A DNA stretch of 47,163 nucleotides from Pirellulales bacterium (GTDB lineage Bacteria; Planctomycetota; Planctomycetia; Pirellulales; DATAWG01), in the NCBI GenBank assembly GCA_035939775.1, contig DASZFO010000264.1, positions 1 through 47,163 on the forward strand, in the 5' to 3' direction. Positions within the stretch are counted from its first letter, which is position 1. Every line of letters begins with the position of its first letter. The notes beneath the pieces were generated by a model. The model made no database searches. It was not told the origin of the DNA and was given only the letters and a program-made list of their open reading frames with translations. Below, piece after piece: positions 16,449 to 24,815 of this stretch. A program made the translations under genes and the position numbers.

Positions 16449-18074
16449 TTACTTCTCCGCTAGCGGAAGCCGATAGACGGCGTAGGAATTGTTTCCAAAC
16501 ACTGCCTTCGCAGTCAGCCGCGGAATGTCTGGCCCGAGCTGCACGATGGTGTACTGGGCGTGGTACTTTTGGGCCAGCTCGTTCAGCCGAGCGGGGCTGA
16601 GCCAGGCCAGCGAATCGAGCCACTTTGGCGGGTTTTCCTGGGCGAGCGTGTAGACATCGAGGATCCGCTTCCACCATTCGACGATCCCGGCGGCATCCTG
16701 CGGGATGTCCTTCCAATTCACGACCTGGGCTCGGTCGGCGTACCAGCGGAGCGTGGCGGCCATTCGCGGCGTCAGGAATTGATCCTGCGGATCTGTATGC
16801 TCCTTTATCCAGCGGCATGTTTGCAGCCAGTCGTCGTAGGCGAGGTCCTTGTCGGCGCGCGGAACGACAAACGCGACATCCGAATCGATCAGACTTAGCG
16901 GCAGGTGCCGACCTTGCGTCCACAAATCGTAACCGGCCACCGCGATCAAACCGGCCAGCCACAGGCGGCGCGCGACCGGCCGCGTTTGCCCCATTTGATC
17001 GACGAACCACAAACCGACCATTGCCACGCCGAGCGGAATGAATACATCCGACGTCCGAAACCAATAGAATCGCAGCAGAGTGCCGGCCGAATCCTGGTCC
17101 CATGCGGCGAACCAGACCAATCCATAGCCGATCAGCGCCAAGAACATCGCCGCGCTCACGAACCAGCGGAATCTCCGCTGCCCCGCGTCGGCCGGCGCCA
17201 CGGTCACGAGCACGAGCCACAATCCCCACATCATGAGATGCCGGCTGGGAAAGCCCTCTTTGAATCGGTCGGCCGCGAGATGGTGGGGCAATCGTTGCCA
17301 GATGTAGATGGCATTGGCTTGATGCAGCGTGTCCGCATCGACTCCATGCGTGAGCGACAGCGCGAACCATAGCCCCGGCATCGCCAAGACCAGTCCGCCG
17401 AAAAGGCCTGGCAACATCGCGCGAATCGGCGGGCGATCGTCCCCGGCGGTTAGCCACGCCAGCCCGGCGGCGACAGTCGCCCAGCCGCCGACAATCACGT
17501 GCAGGCAGCTTGCACCTCCCAGCAGCAGCCAAGCGCGATTCCAGCGGCCGCGCACGATCGCTTCCAGCCCCAGGAGCACCAGCACGTAGGCAAATCCCTT
17601 CGCTTCCACGCCGCCGATGACCCATTCGCCGGCCATGTGGGCATTTTCATTGAGCATCACGAACAGTTCGGCCGCCAGCACCGCTAGCCAAGCTCGCGGC
17701 AGCACGGCCCAACTCAACCGCCGCCATGCCCAGGCGAGCAGTCCCCAAGTAAGGAATCGCCCCAGCCAGGCAACTTGATCCAGCGGCAAACAGCGCGTCA
17801 GCCAGCCGAAAGTCCAATAGAATACCTGGTGGGCATCGGCCGTGTTGACAAAAAAATCGTTCGAGCACCAATTGGGGTCCCAATAGTGCCTGGCCTTCGA
17901 GAGGTAATGCGGCTCATTCACATCGGGAACGGGCCACGCGCCGTGCAGAGAGAAGACCAGAAAAATGAGCAACACCTCGACCACGGCTCGCCAGCGCGGC
18001 GCGGTCGGCGAATCGACGAGCGGAGAAACTGGATCGGCGAGCGAACTTTCCATCAATTGATCGTAGGTGTCCAA
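16449..18074 (-). CDS. Polytopic membrane protein, DUF6798-like
   Basis: The 541-residue protein has about ten hydrophobic helices spread over residues 30-390 and a soluble C-terminal part. The first loop has NEPHYLSKARHYWDPNWCSNDFF, and later loops carry conserved-looking charged and aromatic residues (NENAHMAGEWVIGGVEAKGFAY). The layout, an early acidic loop after the first helix and a soluble tail after the membrane part, recalls GT-C-type glycosyltransferases and the uncharacterised DUF6798 proteins of planctomycetes. I cannot name a substrate. It is a single-gene unit on the minus strand, back to back with prpB. Confidence 0.7.
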   Translation of the reverse strand: MDTYDQLMESSLADPVSPLVDSPTAPRWRAVVEVLLIFLVFSLHGAWPVPDVNEPHYLSKARHYWDPNWCSNDFFVNTADAHQVFYWTFGWLTRCLPLDQVAWLGRFLTWGLLAWAWRRLSWAVLPRAWLAVLAAELFVMLNENAHMAGEWVIGGVEAKGFAYVLVLLGLEAIVRGRWNRAWLLLGGASCLHVIVGGWATVAAGLAWLTAGDDRPPIRAMLPGLFGGLVLAMPGLWFALSLTHGVDADTLHQANAIYIWQRLPHHLAADRFKEGFPSRHLMMWGLWLVLVTVAPADAGQRRFRWFVSAAMFLALIGYGLVWFAAWDQDSAGTLLRFYWFRTSDVFIPLGVAMVGLWFVDQMGQTRPVARRLWLAGLIAVAGYDLWTQGRHLPLSLIDSDVAFVVPRADKDLAYDDWLQTCRWIKEHTDPQDQFLTPRMAATLRWYADRAQVVNWKDIPQDAAGIVEWWKRILDVYTLAQENPPKWLDSLAWLSPARLNELAQKYHAQYTIVQLGPDIPRLTAKAVFGNNSYAVYRLPLAEK

Positions 18075-18305
18075 CCTCAGATTTCAGATTTCAAAACCAG
18101 ACTACTCGACCGATGGCGAAGAGGCCAGAGGATTACGTACTGATCCCCACTTGAAATCTGCCTTCATTTCCGTTTATTCACGTTCATTTCCGGCTATCTC
18201 ACCGCATGCTGCCGTCGCTCCCTTGCCAGCGCCGCCGAGCGGCCCGTATATTCGCGGCATTCCACTTCGCGCCGCTGACAATCTGAATCCGTGGAGGCCG
18301 CCAGA
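18075..18305. other. Divergent intergenic region upstream of prpB
   Basis: It separates the minus-strand membrane protein from prpB. A direct repeat of ttcatttccg occurs at about 18164-18195. The Shine-Dalgarno GGAGG for prpB lies at 18293-18297. No clear promoter was assigned. Confidence 0.35.
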
Positions 18306-19190
18306 GTGTCCACCTCATCGCCGGGACAATTGCTGCGGCAATCCGTGGCCGACTCCACGATCCAGGTGCCGGGCGCATTCAATGCGCTAACGGCCCGTTT
18401 GATCGAGCAAGCCGGCTTCGACGCGGTGTATCTCTCGGGGGCGGCATTTTCGGCCGGAGCGCTGGCGCTGCCCGACGTCGGGTTGTTCACGCTCAGCGAA
18501 TTGGCCGCCGAGACCGCCCGCTTGGCTCGCGGCGTTCAGATTCCGCTGATCGTCGATGCCGATACGGGCTTTGGCGCGGCGATCCACGTCGAGCGGACGG
18601 TCCGCGAGCTGGAATCGGCCGGCGCTGCCGCGATTCAGATCGAAGACCAGCGATTGCCAAAACGTTGCGGGCACCTCTCGGGCAAATCACTCATCGAACC
18701 GGCTGAGATGTGCGCGAAGCTGCGGGCGGCGGCCGCGGCGCGGAGCGATCCCGATCTCGTACTGATCGCGCGGACCGATGCGCGCGGCGTCACCTCGCTC
18801 GAAGACGCGATCTACCGAGCGCAGGCGTATCTTGCGGCGGGGGCGGATTGGATTTTTCCCGAGGCGTTGACCGACCGGACGGAGTTCGAGAAATTCGCCG
18901 ATGAGGTGGACGCGCCGCTCGTGGCGAACATGACCGAATTCGGCCGCAGCCCGCTCTTGACGCTCGACGAGTTGGCCGACCTCGGCTACGCGGCCGTGTT
19001 ATACCCCGTGACGATGCTGCGGGTGGCGATGAAGGGGGTCGAAGCGGCCCTGGCCCTGTTGGCCGACGAAGGGACTCAAGCCGGAATCCTGGATTTGATG
19101 CAAACGCGGCAGGAGTTGTACGACCTGTTGGGATATGCCGACTACGAAGCACGCGACCGGCGCTATTTTGGCGGCGAAGAGGATGAATGA
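18306..19190 (+). CDS. prpB: Methylisocitrate lyase-type enzyme (ICL/PEP mutase superfamily)
   Basis: The 294-residue protein has the superfamily catalytic loop KRCGHLSGK (Cys121) and the Mg2+-binding DADTG (84-88), with ARTDAR and PLVANMTEFG further on. It fits 2-methylisocitrate lyase, which makes pyruvate and succinate in the methylcitrate cycle of propionate use. The GTG at 18306 is preferred because GGAGG lies 8 bases before it; a GTG at 18291 would add five residues. The last codons overlap the start of the citrate-synthase-like gene (ATGA), a sign of translational coupling and joint function. Other family members such as PEP mutase cannot be fully excluded. Confidence 0.9.
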   Translation: MSTSSPGQLLRQSVADSTIQVPGAFNALTARLIEQAGFDAVYLSGAAFSAGALALPDVGLFTLSELAAETARLARGVQIPLIVDADTGFGAAIHVERTVRELESAGAAAIQIEDQRLPKRCGHLSGKSLIEPAEMCAKLRAAAAARSDPDLVLIARTDARGVTSLEDAIYRAQAYLAAGADWIFPEALTDRTEFEKFADEVDAPLVANMTEFGRSPLLTLDELADLGYAAVLYPVTMLRVAMKGVEAALALLADEGTQAGILDLMQTRQELYDLLGYADYEARDRRYFGGEEDE

Positions 19191-20311
19191 ACATGACCGA
19201 AGCGCTCTATCGACCTGGATTAGAAGGAATCATTGCCGGCGAGACGGCGGTGAGCACGATCGCCGGCGGCTTGACGTATCGCGGTTATACGATCGACGAT
19301 CTGGCCCACCGTGCGACGTTCGATGAAGTGGCTTACTTGCTGCTCTACGGCGAACTTCCGAAGCAAGATGAGTTGGCCGCGTTTCGGCACCGGCTCGCGC
19401 ACCATGCGACGGTTCCACATGCCGTGATCGAGGCCTTGCGATTGATTCCGCACGACGCCCCGTTGATGGACGTGATGCGGACCGGTTGCAGCCTGCTCGC
19501 GCATTGGGACCCAGAAACCGCGGACAACAGTCATGCCGCCAATCTGCGGAAAGCGGAGCGGCTCTTGGCGCAGCTTCCGGTTGTGCTCGCGGCCCGGCAT
19601 CGGCTGCGGCAGGGAAAGGAGCCGGTGGCCGCCGACAAGCATCGCCCGTTCGCGGCGAATCTGCTCTGGATGCTCCGCCGCCGTGAGCCGAGTCCGCAGG
19701 CGGTGCAAGCGATGGAGATGTCGCTCATTCTTTACGCCGAGCACGAATTCAACGCCTCGACGTTCACGGCCCGCGTCGTCGCCTCGACGTTGGCTGATTT
19801 GCACTCGGCAATAACGGCGGCGATCGGCGCGCTCAAAGGGCCCCTGCACGGCGGGGCGAACGAGCGGGTCATGGACGTGCTCAACGAGATCGGCTCGGCC
19901 GACAAGGCTGAGTCTTGGATTCGCGACGCGCTGGCCCGCAAGATGCGGATCATGGGCTTCGGGCACCGCGTTTACAAGGACGGCGATCCGCGGGCGACGT
20001 TGCTCAAACCGTTATGTGCGCAACTCGCCACGGAAACCGGTCATGCAGACATGGAGGCGATGGCCGACCTAATCGAGCGGATCGTCCGCGAGGAGAAAAA
20101 ACTGCCGCCGAATCTCGATTGGCCGAGCGCCCGGCTCTACCACTATCTCGGACTAGCGGTCGATCTCTACACGCCGCTGTTCGTCGTGGCCCGCGTGGTC
20201 GGCTGGAGTGCCCACGTGATCGAGCAATTGGACAACAACCGGCTGATTCGCCCGCTCTCGCGTTACACCGGCCCGGCGCAGCGGCCCTGGGCGCCGCTCG
20301 AATCGCGATGA
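19187..20311 (+). CDS. prpC: 2-methylcitrate synthase / citrate synthase
   Basis: The 374-residue citrate synthase fold protein has the catalytic HGGANE (about residues 221-226) and GFGHRVYKDGDPRA with the active-site His. The short bacterial length matches type-II-like 2-methylcitrate synthases. Starting at ATG 19187, it overlaps the prpB stop by four bases. With prpB it gives condensation of propionyl-CoA with oxaloacetate and cleavage of methylisocitrate. The dehydratase (PrpD or AcnD/PrpF) is not in the window, so an aconitase elsewhere must do that step. Sequence alone cannot tell a methylcitrate synthase from a citrate synthase; the prpB partner decides the call. Confidence 0.9.
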   Translation: MNMTEALYRPGLEGIIAGETAVSTIAGGLTYRGYTIDDLAHRATFDEVAYLLLYGELPKQDELAAFRHRLAHHATVPHAVIEALRLIPHDAPLMDVMRTGCSLLAHWDPETADNSHAANLRKAERLLAQLPVVLAARHRLRQGKEPVAADKHRPFAANLLWMLRRREPSPQAVQAMEMSLILYAEHEFNASTFTARVVASTLADLHSAITAAIGALKGPLHGGANERVMDVLNEIGSADKAESWIRDALARKMRIMGFGHRVYKDGDPRATLLKPLCAQLATETGHADMEAMADLIERIVREEKKLPPNLDWPSARLYHYLGLAVDLYTPLFVVARVVGWSAHVIEQLDNNRLIRPLSRYTGPAQRPWAPLESR

Positions 20312-20420
20312 ACGACGCGCAAGTTGATCACTTCTCGCTCCTCTCCGCGCCACGATCGGCCGATTGCGATTGTCCTCGCGATTTGGGAGGCGTCGTGTTG
20401 AACTGCGGTATCTCGAGCAA

Positions 20421-20750
20421 CTAATGATCCGGCTGGTTCGGCGCGAATCTGCGTAGATTGCCGACGACGGGGTGGAGGACCGCTCCGCGATCCGTCGGCG
20501 TTTCCACAAACAGGCTCGACGACGATCCCTCGTGTCCGAGCACAAGATTCAAGCTCTGGTCCTCACGAATCAGGCGAATCACTCCACCTTCCTTGGAAGA
20601 ATCAATCGCGACCAATGGTTTTTCGTCCTCGTTGACCACAACGACGGATCGCGCCCAAAGTTGCTTGGGCGGAATGATCTTATCGCGAAATGTCATTCCC
20701 AGCGTCATGAACAGCAAAGGATAGACGATCCAACGTTCTCGATCAGACAT
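20421..20750 (-). CDS. Small membrane-anchored protein of unknown function
   Basis: The 109-residue protein starts MSDRERWIVYPLLFMTLGMTFRDK, a single N-terminal membrane helix. A compact beta-rich part follows (KQLWARSVVVVNEDEKPLVAI ... GGVIRLIREDQSLNLVLGHEG). Longer upstream starts in frame have no conserved character, so ATG 20750 is chosen. The beta-rich body resembles short planctomycete proteins that I know only as hypothetical. It lies 24 bases downstream of the metallophosphoesterase gene on the same strand and may be in the same operon. No catalytic motif is seen. Confidence 0.65.
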   Translation of the reverse strand: MSDRERWIVYPLLFMTLGMTFRDKIIPPKQLWARSVVVVNEDEKPLVAIDSSKEGGVIRLIREDQSLNLVLGHEGSSSSLFVETPTDRGAVLHPVVGNLRRFAPNQPDH

Positions 20751-20773
20751 AACGACATGGCTCCGCGAAGAAG

Positions 20774-21994
20774 TTAACGGTCTGAACTCGGTGACGCGCC
20801 GCGTTGCTCGCCGCGAGCTGGTGAGCGAAGGATCAGCCGGGCAACTTCGGGCGGGCAAAACCAGCGCGACGGAGTTTCGCCGGAGATTCCCCGGCTAACG
20901 TGCAGCGCCGTGGGTGGCTCGTGAAACATGCCGGAGGCGTACTCCAGCCCGTGGCGGCTCGGGCAAAAGATCGGGCCGATCCAGGGCAGGCGAATCTGCC
21001 CGCCGTGCGTGTGACCGGCCAGCATCAGATCGAAATCGTGTTGCCGCGCCCAAGGCAACTGATCCGGCGTGTGGGCCAACAGCAAGCGAAACGGCCGCGA
21101 GCCGCCGATCTCCGCCGGGCAATCGCGCATCTCCGGCGCGGGCGGAATCCAGGGCATCTCGTTGCCGGCGACCACGACCGGGCGACCGTTGATGTCCAAC
21201 TTTAGCCAACGCCCCGCCAAATCGACGAAACCGACTCCGGTGAGCGCGCGCCGCAGCCGAGGCACCTGCCGCATTCGGGGATCGTGGTTGCCGAGGACGA
21301 AATAGACGCCATGCCCGGCCGTCAGCGCGCCGAGCGCGTCTGGAATCCAGTCGATGCAGTCCGCGTTGTCGACGAAATCGCCCGTCAGCGCGATCAAATC
21401 GGGCGGGTTTTCCATTGCCAGCCGCGTCAGTTCTTGAAAGAATTCCTTCCCGATTCGGCCGGTAAAATGGAAATCCGAAAGATGAAGGATCGACAGGCCG
21501 TCAAGCGCCGGATCGAGTCGCGGCAATTCGAGCGACTCTTCGTGAAAATGGGCGATTAAGTCTTGATTGCCGGGCAGGCTGGTTAGCATGCGCCAAAAGA
21601 GTCCGTGGACAGGCCGATGCCCGAGCCGCTCGGCGATGTCGATCTTGAGCGTGTGGTTGGATTGCAAGACCACCGGCTGATAGCGGAGCAATTCGCGCCG
21701 CACCCAGCGGAAGATAACCACGGCGGCCGCGATCCAGCACGGAATCAGATACGCCAGCCACCAGCCGGCTCCTCCCGTCGTGACTTGCAAAACGGCCGGC
21801 GTGGCGCCTTCGCCGAGCAAAGGCCAGAGAGCGATCGCGGGCAGAAGCGGCAGCAAAACAAAGCCCAGAACCGTCAGCGACTTGACCAATCCGCGCGAAA
21901 CTCCGACCGCGTGGCTGCGATTGAGCACCCCGACGCAAATCGCCGCGTGCCCCAACAGAGCCGATAACGACAGAATGATATCGAACGACCGCAT
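20774..21994 (-). CDS. Membrane-anchored calcineurin-like metallophosphoesterase
   Basis: The 406-residue protein has about three N-terminal membrane helices (residues 5-110) and then the metallophosphatase motifs in order: LSDFHFTG (about residue 172), TGDFVDN, LGNHD and AGHTHGGQIRLP. The arrangement matches YkuE- or LpxG-type phosphoesterases, some of which hydrolyse lipid-linked or nucleotide pyrophosphates at the inner membrane. The metal ligands (Asp, His, Asn) are all present, so it should be active. Substrate is not decided by sequence. A UDP-diacylglucosamine pyrophosphatase role is possible, but no lpx genes are nearby. Confidence 0.88.
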   Translation of the reverse strand: MRSFDIILSLSALLGHAAICVGVLNRSHAVGVSRGLVKSLTVLGFVLLPLLPAIALWPLLGEGATPAVLQVTTGGAGWWLAYLIPCWIAAAVVIFRWVRRELLRYQPVVLQSNHTLKIDIAERLGHRPVHGLFWRMLTSLPGNQDLIAHFHEESLELPRLDPALDGLSILHLSDFHFTGRIGKEFFQELTRLAMENPPDLIALTGDFVDNADCIDWIPDALGALTAGHGVYFVLGNHDPRMRQVPRLRRALTGVGFVDLAGRWLKLDINGRPVVVAGNEMPWIPPAPEMRDCPAEIGGSRPFRLLLAHTPDQLPWARQHDFDLMLAGHTHGGQIRLPWIGPIFCPSRHGLEYASGMFHEPPTALHVSRGISGETPSRWFCPPEVARLILRSPARGEQRGASPSSDR

Positions 21995-22056
21995 GGATCA
22001 GCCGCTTCAGCAAGGAGACCAGAGAAATGACGAATGACTAATGACGAATGACGAAA

Positions 22057-22116
22057 GAATGACGAAGCACGAATGCCGAAGATCCGCCGCGACCGGTCAT
22101 TCGTGCTTCGTCATTC
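22057..22116. repeat. Inverted repeat upstream of the metallophosphoesterase gene
   Basis: Bases 22057-22075 and 22098-22116 are perfect 19-bp inverted arms with a 22-base loop. The same region holds short tandem aatgacgaatgacga-like words (22024-22056). It lies between a minus-strand start and a minus-strand stop, so it may also work as a terminator for the signalling gene whose stop is at 22152. Confidence 0.75.
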
Positions 22117-22151
22117 CTTAGACATTCGGATTTCGACATTCGACATTGACC

Positions 22152-23888
22152 TCATAGCGGCTGCTGGACCGGCCGCGGAATGGCGACCGCCCGCTCGACG
22201 GTGTCGAGCAATTGGTCCAAGCGGAACGGCTTATAGAGCACCATTTGCTGTTGCAAGCCGGCCGCGCGGGCCTTGACGATCGAGTGCCCCGGATCGTAGC
22301 CGAATCCGGTCATCAGCACCAGCGGGACCGTGCCAAGCAGGTCCTTGAGCTTGAGCATCAATTCATACCCGTTCATGTCGGACAGGCGGATGTCGGCGAT
22401 GATGCAGTTGTAGCCGTCGTCGTCCGATAGGTTGCGGACCATGCAGATCGCCTCGGCGCCGTCGTGGGCCGTCTCGACAATGCAGCCGTAACGCTCCAAG
22501 AGCGCGTGGGCGGCGCTGCGAACCGTATCGTCGGAATCCACGACCAGCACGCGGCGGGCGCGGAGGCTGGGGCGCTTATCGGGCTGTTTGGCATGCGGAG
22601 TCGCCTGCGTCGGGGCCAACTTTTGCCCGACCTTTTGGATCACCTGCTTGATGTCGCGGGCGTTTCGGAGGATTTTCTGGAGGCGCTCGACCACCTCCGG
22701 CTCGTGGCCGATGTAGCGCTCCATCACATTGACGGCGTCGTTCAGAATCTCATCGACCGGCAGGGCCACGGCGCCGTGAATCGCTTCGACGCTCTGGGCC
22801 GCGGCGTTGGCCTTTTCGGCGTGGAGTAGCTCGAGCGTGTTCAAGGCGACCGCCACGTCGCGCGTGAAAATCTCGAGAAACATCAAGTCGCTCTCGCTGA
22901 AGGCGCGCGGCTCGGGGCTTTCCACGTTGAAGGTGCCGATGACCTGGTCGTGCAAGATCAGCGGCACCGTCAACGAACTCTTGGCCCCCTTACAGCCTTC
23001 GAGATAGAGCGGGTCTTCGGTCGTGTCTTCGCAGAGATAGCTCTTGCCGGTGGCGGCGACGAAGCCCGTCACGCCATTGTCTTGCGGCTTGGCATAGAGC
23101 ACGCGATCCGCGGCCGACTGCTCCATGCCGACGGCCAACAGCGGCTCAAGCTTGCCGGTCTGCTGATCGAGCAGGCGGATTTCGACTACGTCGAATTGCA
23201 GCAGGTCTTTCGTGTAGTGCAGGATGTTCGATTTCAGCAGCTCGATCCGCTCCTCGACGGTCATGTGCGCGAGTTCGTCGGGAGTCAGGTCGGCCAGCTC
23301 CATTCCTGCCTGATGGATGGCCGCCAGCTTCTGCTGCTGGAGCATTTCTTTCGTTACGTCATGGACCGTGATAATCAGGTGCAGCGGCGGGCTGCCCGGC
23401 TCCGAGACCGGAGCGGCATGGACGTGGAAGTACCGGTTGTCGCCGGAGCGCAGCGTCGTCGTGCTGTCTTTGCCGGTGGCCAGGGCCGAATGGAACGGGC
23501 AAAAATCCGGGCCGAGAATCTCGGGGCTGTTGAGCGCCGCGTAGAAATTCATCCCCACGACCGAGTCCCGGCCGCTCCATTCCTTCACGCGGCCATTGCC
23601 CCAGATGATCGTATTGTCGGCGTCGACCAGCACGATGCCATCGGGCATGCCTTGCAGAATTCGCTCGTTCTGCAACAGCTTGCCAATCCGAAACGCCTCG
23701 TTGAGATGCTCCCCATCGACGAAAACGCCCGCGTAGGATTCGTGGGCCAGTCGCGCCAGGGCTCGCATCGGGCTGCGAACCTCGTCCACCTCGACATTGT
23801 CGCCGATGTAGGATGCCAGATTCACGGGCGGCAGGTTCTGCCCGTCGTTCGCATCGCGAAGAAACAGGATTTTGCGCTTAGCCGGCAA
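22152..23888 (-). CDS. PAS-GAF-receiver signalling protein without a kinase domain
   Basis: The 578-residue protein starts with a degenerate receiver-like part (1-75). A PAS domain (about 75-180), a GAF domain (about 205-355), a linker with helical character and a C-terminal receiver (about 453-567) follow. The receiver keeps the acidic pair (VDSDD), the phosphoacceptor Asp in IADIR, MTG and the Lys in YKPF. No histidine kinase ATPase boxes are seen, so phosphate must come from a partner kinase. The start is TTG with GGGAG upstream; another start cannot be excluded. It lies next to a lone receiver protein (24402) and shares its direction. Confidence 0.85.
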   Translation of the reverse strand: MPAKRKILFLRDANDGQNLPPVNLASYIGDNVEVDEVRSPMRALARLAHESYAGVFVDGEHLNEAFRIGKLLQNERILQGMPDGIVLVDADNTIIWGNGRVKEWSGRDSVVGMNFYAALNSPEILGPDFCPFHSALATGKDSTTTLRSGDNRYFHVHAAPVSEPGSPPLHLIITVHDVTKEMLQQQKLAAIHQAGMELADLTPDELAHMTVEERIELLKSNILHYTKDLLQFDVVEIRLLDQQTGKLEPLLAVGMEQSAADRVLYAKPQDNGVTGFVAATGKSYLCEDTTEDPLYLEGCKGAKSSLTVPLILHDQVIGTFNVESPEPRAFSESDLMFLEIFTRDVAVALNTLELLHAEKANAAAQSVEAIHGAVALPVDEILNDAVNVMERYIGHEPEVVERLQKILRNARDIKQVIQKVGQKLAPTQATPHAKQPDKRPSLRARRVLVVDSDDTVRSAAHALLERYGCIVETAHDGAEAICMVRNLSDDDGYNCIIADIRLSDMNGYELMLKLKDLLGTVPLVLMTGFGYDPGHSIVKARAAGLQQQMVLYKPFRLDQLLDTVERAVAIPRPVQQPL

Positions 23889-23933
23889 TCCGAGAGACTC
23901 CCATCCAACGGACTTATCAATGTAGTCGTTAGT

Positions 23934-23962
23934 ATTATAGGATTAGCTCGCGGCGCAAACAA
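23934..23962 (-). promoter_or_regulatory. Probable promoter of the PAS-GAF-receiver gene
   Basis: On the minus strand TTGTTT (23962-23957) is followed after 17 bases by a perfect TATAAT (23939-23934), about 45 bases before the proposed start codon. The spacing and -10 box are ideal and the -35 is partial. Confidence 0.5.
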
Positions 23963-23974
23963 CCACGGATTCGT

Positions 23975-24048
23975 TTTAACCCGGAGCCAGCGGCGATTGT
24001 GCCTTTGCTCGCGCGCCGCATCGCCGTCGCCGCTGGCTCCGGGTTAAA
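23975..24048. repeat. Perfect 22-bp inverted repeat
   Basis: Arms at 23975-23996 and 24027-24048 are exact reverse complements, with a 30-base loop. The core of the right arm is CGCTGGCTCCGGGTTAA. It lies outside coding sequence, 13 bases beyond the -35 of the signalling gene. Confidence 0.8.
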
Positions 24049-24255
24049 CAATTCGGGTTTGTGGCGCTTATAGGCTGAATCGGCCTCGAACTCGCTGCTT
24101 ATTCAGCCGGCGCCAAGGACTACCTGATTTTCCAGCAGCGCTCAGGATGATGAATGCGACTCCGGCCGAACATCCGGCAGATCGTGCAGGAGCCGACTAA
24201 AACGAATCACCCGGCCGCCGGGGTGAAAGCTGCCAAGCGGCCATGAACGTCAGTG

Positions 24256-24400
24256 GGGCTTCAAATTTGATTTGACGGGTGCCACGGCCACTGCTCTGAG
24301 TGGCCATGCGCCAACCCAGTCCATGTCCACGCCGACCCGCTGGCGCGGGTGCCCCGCGTGGGCATGGCACCCAAAAATATCAAAACAGCTTTGAAGCTCC
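24256..24400. repeat. MITE-like element next to the response regulator stop
   Basis: Terminal inverted repeats: GCTTCAAA (24258-24265) pairs with TTTGAAGC (24390-24397), and inside these GGGTGCCA (24277-24284) pairs with TGGCACCC (24365-24372). The imperfect arms extend over about 30 bases. No coding sequence lies inside. Its right end is two bases from the stop codon of the response regulator. Confidence 0.65.
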
Positions 24401-24401
24401 C

Positions 24402-24815
24402 TTAGTGTTCGCCGGTCTGAGGATCGCGCAGCTCATCTGGCCAGCCGTAAATCCGCCGCAGTGCGTGATCCACGGCGTTGGTGATCGAGAGTCGGCTCAC
24501 CGGCTTGGCCAGTACGGAGAACGCCTCGGCCATCCGTGCTTGTTGTGCCAATGCCTCGTCCATCCGCGCGGAAAGCAGAATGCAAGGGAGCCGCGATCGG
24601 AACAGCTTCACGCGCCGGAGCGTCTCCAGGCCCGTCAATCGCGGCATGTGCATATCGAGCAGCACCAAATGCACATTCTCCTGACCCAGAATCTTGAGCG
24701 CTTCCTCGCCATCCCCCGCGGAGAAAACCCGGAACCCGCGGGGCTGAAACAAACCGCACAACGTTTCGCGGAACGCCGTATCGTCATCAGTAATCAACAG
24801 GGAAGGAACAACCAC
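24402..24815 (-). CDS. Stand-alone response regulator receiver
   Basis: The 137-residue protein is one receiver domain with no output domain. It has the acidic triplet DDD at 10-12, the phosphoacceptor Asp54 in LLDMHMP, Ser82 in place of Thr, and Lys104 in LAKP. A short extra tail (HALRRIYGWPDELRDPQTGEH) follows. Start codon is GTG. The domain binds phosphate from a histidine kinase that is not in this window, and it may act through protein contacts. It lies upstream of the PAS-GAF-receiver gene on the same strand and may be its partner, although a 513-base repeat-rich gap separates them. Confidence 0.88.
   Translation of the reverse strand: MVVPSLLITDDDTAFRETLCGLFQPRGFRVFSAGDGEEALKILGQENVHLVLLDMHMPRLTGLETLRRVKLFRSRLPCILLSARMDEALAQQARMAEAFSVLAKPVSRLSITNAVDHALRRIYGWPDELRDPQTGEH

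Larger units (their letters stand above)
23889..24401. other. 513-base gap with a promoter, a perfect IR and a MITE-like element
   Basis: No gene is supported here. It contains a good sigma-70-like promoter (23934-23962), the 22-bp inverted repeat (23975-24048) and the MITE-like element (24256-24400), each listed separately. The rest shows no recognisable feature. Confidence 0.5.

Noticed and set aside
24256-24400. Insertion sequence
   Set aside because: There is no transposase frame inside, so only a MITE-like element can be claimed.
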